From NCBI GenBank assembly GCA_003503535.1, contig DOCI01000118.1, forward strand, positions 2,468-27,745: a stretch of DNA of 25,278 nucleotides. Direction: 5' to 3'. A program made the position numbers and the translations under genes. Within the stretch, counting starts at the first letter, position 1. Each line of letters starts with the position of its first letter. The notes under the pieces are model-generated. The model saw only the letters and a program-made list of their open reading frames with translations. It did not search any database and was not told the origin of the DNA. This document shows positions 23,443 to 25,278 of the stretch, piece by piece. Source of the DNA: Planctomycetaceae bacterium. GTDB lineage: Bacteria; Planctomycetota; Planctomycetia; Planctomycetales; Planctomycetaceae.

Positions 23443-24070
23443 ATGTCGTTTCTCATCACGGCTTTCAATGAATTTGTTTCTTCACAGATCGAGGTCGAGG
23501 GACAGGCCACTATGTCGCTTGTGCAATTCGACAACGAATACGATGTGCTTTACGAAGCCATACCGATTCAACAGGTTGCCGAACTGACAGATGAAACTTT
23601 CGTCCCTCGCGGCAGCACCGCGTTACTCGATGCGATGGGACAGACGATTGTGCGAACCGGCCAGCGATTAGCCGCCATGCCGGAAGCCGAGCGTCCTGGT
23701 AGGGTTTTATTTGTTACGCTGACCGACGGTGAAGAAAACTCCAGCCGGGAGTACAACCTGCATAGAATCAATGACATGATCACCGAGCAAAAGGAGAAAT
23801 ACTACTGGCAATTCCTCTTTTTAGCCGCGAATTGGGATGCCATCCATCGCTTCCCAATTCGGTATTGGAGCGGGCCAAGCCATAACATTTGGAACCTCTG
23901 AACGAGGCCTGGAGGGCACGATGAATGTGATGAAACAGAAAGAGACCAGCATGAGGGAGAGCTGGGCAGCTGGTCGCGACATGGCTCCCATCTCTTTTGA
24001 TGAAACCGATCAAAAAATGACTATGGGTGAACCGACCAAAAAACCGGAACGGAAAAGCAAACGCAAATGA
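23443..24070 (+). pseudogene. Broken vWA-domain gene (5' truncated, frameshifted)
   Basis: The frame from 23443 encodes a vWA domain lacking its first strand and the MIDAS DxSxS motif: it opens at what should be the helix after it (ITAFNEFVSSQ). Later vWA parts remain: MSLVQFDNEYDV, PRGSTALLDAMG with the MIDAS Thr, and VTLTDGEENSS with the MIDAS Asp. At 23841-23848 CATC is present twice in tandem. Removing one copy restores the frame from NWDAI into ASQFGIGAGQAITFG, which continues to 24070 with a lysine/arginine-rich tail. So two independent lesions are visible. The 5' loss abuts the AT-rich HEPN gene, suggesting that its insertion removed the start. vWA proteins of this kind often occur beside nucleic-acid repair or signalling genes. 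Confidence 0.82.
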
Positions 24071-24102
24071 GCCCCTTCAATCTGCCTCAGTAGAGCAGGG
24101 AA

Positions 24103-24807
24103 TCAAGCCGTTGAATTCGATCGAGATTCTTCGAGTGACTGGGGTGGATAACACATGCCTCCCCAGTCCTCATTAAACCCTCGCTGAGCCCAGACCAGCA
24201 GAAATGAACGAATCAACGGATCGAGAAGTTCGGTACAGAGCTGAATGGCACTGCGGTTTAACTGACTGTCGTAGGTCGCCGCTCCATGAACGATCTGGCA
24301 TCGCAAAAAATAAATCCGCTCGACAACTTTATCCAGTACCAAAGCCCAGTTCCCCATCAGATACCAGGTGCGGGCGTTGTATAGCGTTTTCAGCGAACGA
24401 TTGGCCTCCTGAGCACATGGTTCTTTCCAGAATTGACGGCTTAAAAAGGGATCTTCCAGAATCGACATCACCAGAGGCTTTGACTCGTTCAGCGTGCTAA
24501 TAATGATCCCATCCTGATCGAGTTTGAGCATCCGGTCGAGAAAATCTTTCCAGCATTTTAAATCCCCAATCGGCTCTCGCTGCTGATTGTCCCACTGACC
24601 ATAAAGTGCATTCATGGCAATCCATTGAGACATCAAGGTGATATCGAGGTCACTCCCAATCGGTGTTTCTTCCGAACGCTGCAACCAGCTGCAGGCCCGA
24701 TGAAAGCGAACATTGGTGGGATGCTCCGAATCCAGAGCCGCAAGCTGATCTTTATGAGGCTTCCACATTCGGCGGAGTTCGCGGACAGTCATCGTCGTCG
24801 CAGACAT
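24103..24807 (-). CDS. HEPN-like protein of 234 residues (Apea-like, Rx4H)
   Basis: Convergent with the vWA remnant, with a 32-base gap. The N-terminal ~100 residues (SDLDITLMSQWIAMNALYG) and a long helical middle fit an all-alpha HEPN fold. The motif YFLRCQIVHGAATYDS contains R169-x4-H174, as in Apea-like HEPN proteins, where (R)N...HG usually appears; here the residue after Arg is Cys, not Asn. Members may be RNases or non-catalytic scaffolds, and many small ones are housekeeping-like accessory genes. The ATG at 24807 has GAGGG ~9 bases upstream. It is not in the sigma-54 operons, and I see no partner gene beside it. Confidence 0.75.
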   Translation of the reverse strand: MSATTMTVRELRRMWKPHKDQLAALDSEHPTNVRFHRACSWLQRSEETPIGSDLDITLMSQWIAMNALYGQWDNQQREPIGDLKCWKDFLDRMLKLDQDGIIISTLNESKPLVMSILEDPFLSRQFWKEPCAQEANRSLKTLYNARTWYLMGNWALVLDKVVERIYFLRCQIVHGAATYDSQLNRSAIQLCTELLDPLIRSFLLVWAQRGFNEDWGGMCYPPQSLEESRSNSTA

Positions 24808-25100
24808 CTCAATTGGCCCTCACGTCATTGTGTCTGACGAATCACAAAGATTCGCTCAGGTTTTCAGGATACAAAAGATTAAACAGCATACACTGGTTTT
24901 CCTCGAAATCCAGATTTATTGAGTTAATTCTCAAATTGGTTGCACATAAAGGAGAACTTGCTTACCAATAAAGTTGAGGAGGCCAGTGACGACCTTTCTT
25001 CCCACACTGCAACTATCCCTTTGATATCGATGAAAGAGTTGCCTTGAGGGGGAATCGTGATTTGCCTATTTGCTGAGGAATCAAACTCACTCTTTCTTAA
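24808..25100. other. Non-coding interval between the HEPN-like gene and the IS110-type fragment
   Basis: No gene is seen. A small hairpin CGAATC-ACAAA-GATTCG (24838-24854) lies 30 bases upstream of the HEPN-like gene and could be an operator. The right part probably belongs to the left end of the IS110-type element and contains a foldable segment (25009-25042). Confidence 0.45.
25009..25042 (+). ncRNA. Foldable segment upstream of IS110-type gene, possible bridge-RNA piece
   Basis: GCAACT (25009-25014) pairs with AGTTGC (25037-25042). Inside it CTTT (25019-25022) pairs with AAAG (25033-25036) around a 10-base loop, with a 4-base left bulge. IS110-group elements encode a bridge RNA with stem-loops in the non-coding left end just before the recombinase gene, which is where this lies. 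The assignment rests on position and one fold only. Confidence 0.25.
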
Positions 25101-25106
25101 AGTAGT

Positions 25107-25278
25107 ACGACCAAACCCTTACTCGGTATCGATCTGCATGCAATACAACTGGCCGTCACTTTAAGAGAGCCGCCGTATGATGTCCTGCTCGCTCGACAGG
25201 TCTCCACACGGCCAGCCAAGATTCTACAATTCTTCGACCAACACACACACAACGATGTGCTGAGCACAACGAATCGTT
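25107..25278 (+). pseudogene. 5' end of an IS110-family transposase/recombinase, start codon apparently lost, cut by window edge
   Basis: The frame open to the right edge reads TKPLLGIDLHAIQLAVTLRE then DVLLARQVSTRPAKILQFFD, the characteristic N-terminus of IS110-family DEDD recombinases (first catalytic Asp in GIDLH). No ATG, GTG or TTG precedes it in frame after the TAA at 25098-25100. The codon where the start should be is ACG (25107-25109), one change from ATG. The copy is therefore probably decayed, though ACG initiation cannot be excluded. The remainder is outside the window. Confidence 0.55.

Overview
The window looks like an accessory 'defence island' in a bacterial chromosome. Base composition is roughly balanced, with two clearly AT-richer inserts. 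Gene content (a very large DUF4011/DUF3320-type helicase-nuclease, McrBC, a HIT-PLD-helicase fusion, a sigma-54 activator, an IS110 fragment) and protein style resemble Planctomycetes. That assignment is inference by eye. I saw no tRNA, rRNA or CRISPR array.

Left block, minus strand (1-11125): a transcription unit reading right to left. It holds a 1937-residue transglutaminase-like/SF1 helicase/nuclease protein, then mcrB (with a PUA/EVE-like insert), then mcrC. After a ~490-base gap comes a gene that runs off the left edge. It encodes a HIT hydrolase domain fused to a phospholipase-D/HKD nuclease domain and the start of an SF2 helicase.

Divergent control region (11126-11734): it holds a near-consensus sigma-54 promoter (11656-11671) facing right, a 15-bp palindrome about 80 bases upstream of it, and a tandem 13-mer.

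Middle block, plus strand (11735-17993): a tightly packed operon. It encodes a DUF1998/MrfA-type DECH helicase, a 229-residue protein of unknown family, a P-loop ATPase with a DUF3696-like tail, and an unknown 336-residue protein. The last two are AT-rich.

Regulator (18259-19863): a sigma-54 enhancer-binding protein with an RtcR/CARF-like sensor domain. A 154-bp MITE-like element with 19-bp perfect terminal inverted repeats and 9-bp target duplications sits just upstream of its start. Immediately after the gene is a second near-consensus sigma-54 promoter (19885-19900).

Right block, plus strand (19938-24070): a decayed small gene (two in-frame stops), a cytosolic 5'-nucleotidase of the NT5C1 type, an unknown 225-residue protein, an AT-rich gene whose protein ends in a HEPN/Abi-C-like Rx4H motif, and a vWA gene broken by 5' loss and a 4-base duplication. 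A convergent HEPN-like gene (24103-24807, minus) and the 5' end of a decayed IS110-type transposase (25107 to the edge) close the window.

Main hypothesis: the activator senses a nucleotide or RNA-end signal and fires two sigma-54 promoters. One drives a helicase/ATPase operon, the other a nucleotidase/HEPN operon. This would be a signal-gated, two-operon stress or anti-phage system next to an independent McrBC-type restriction module.
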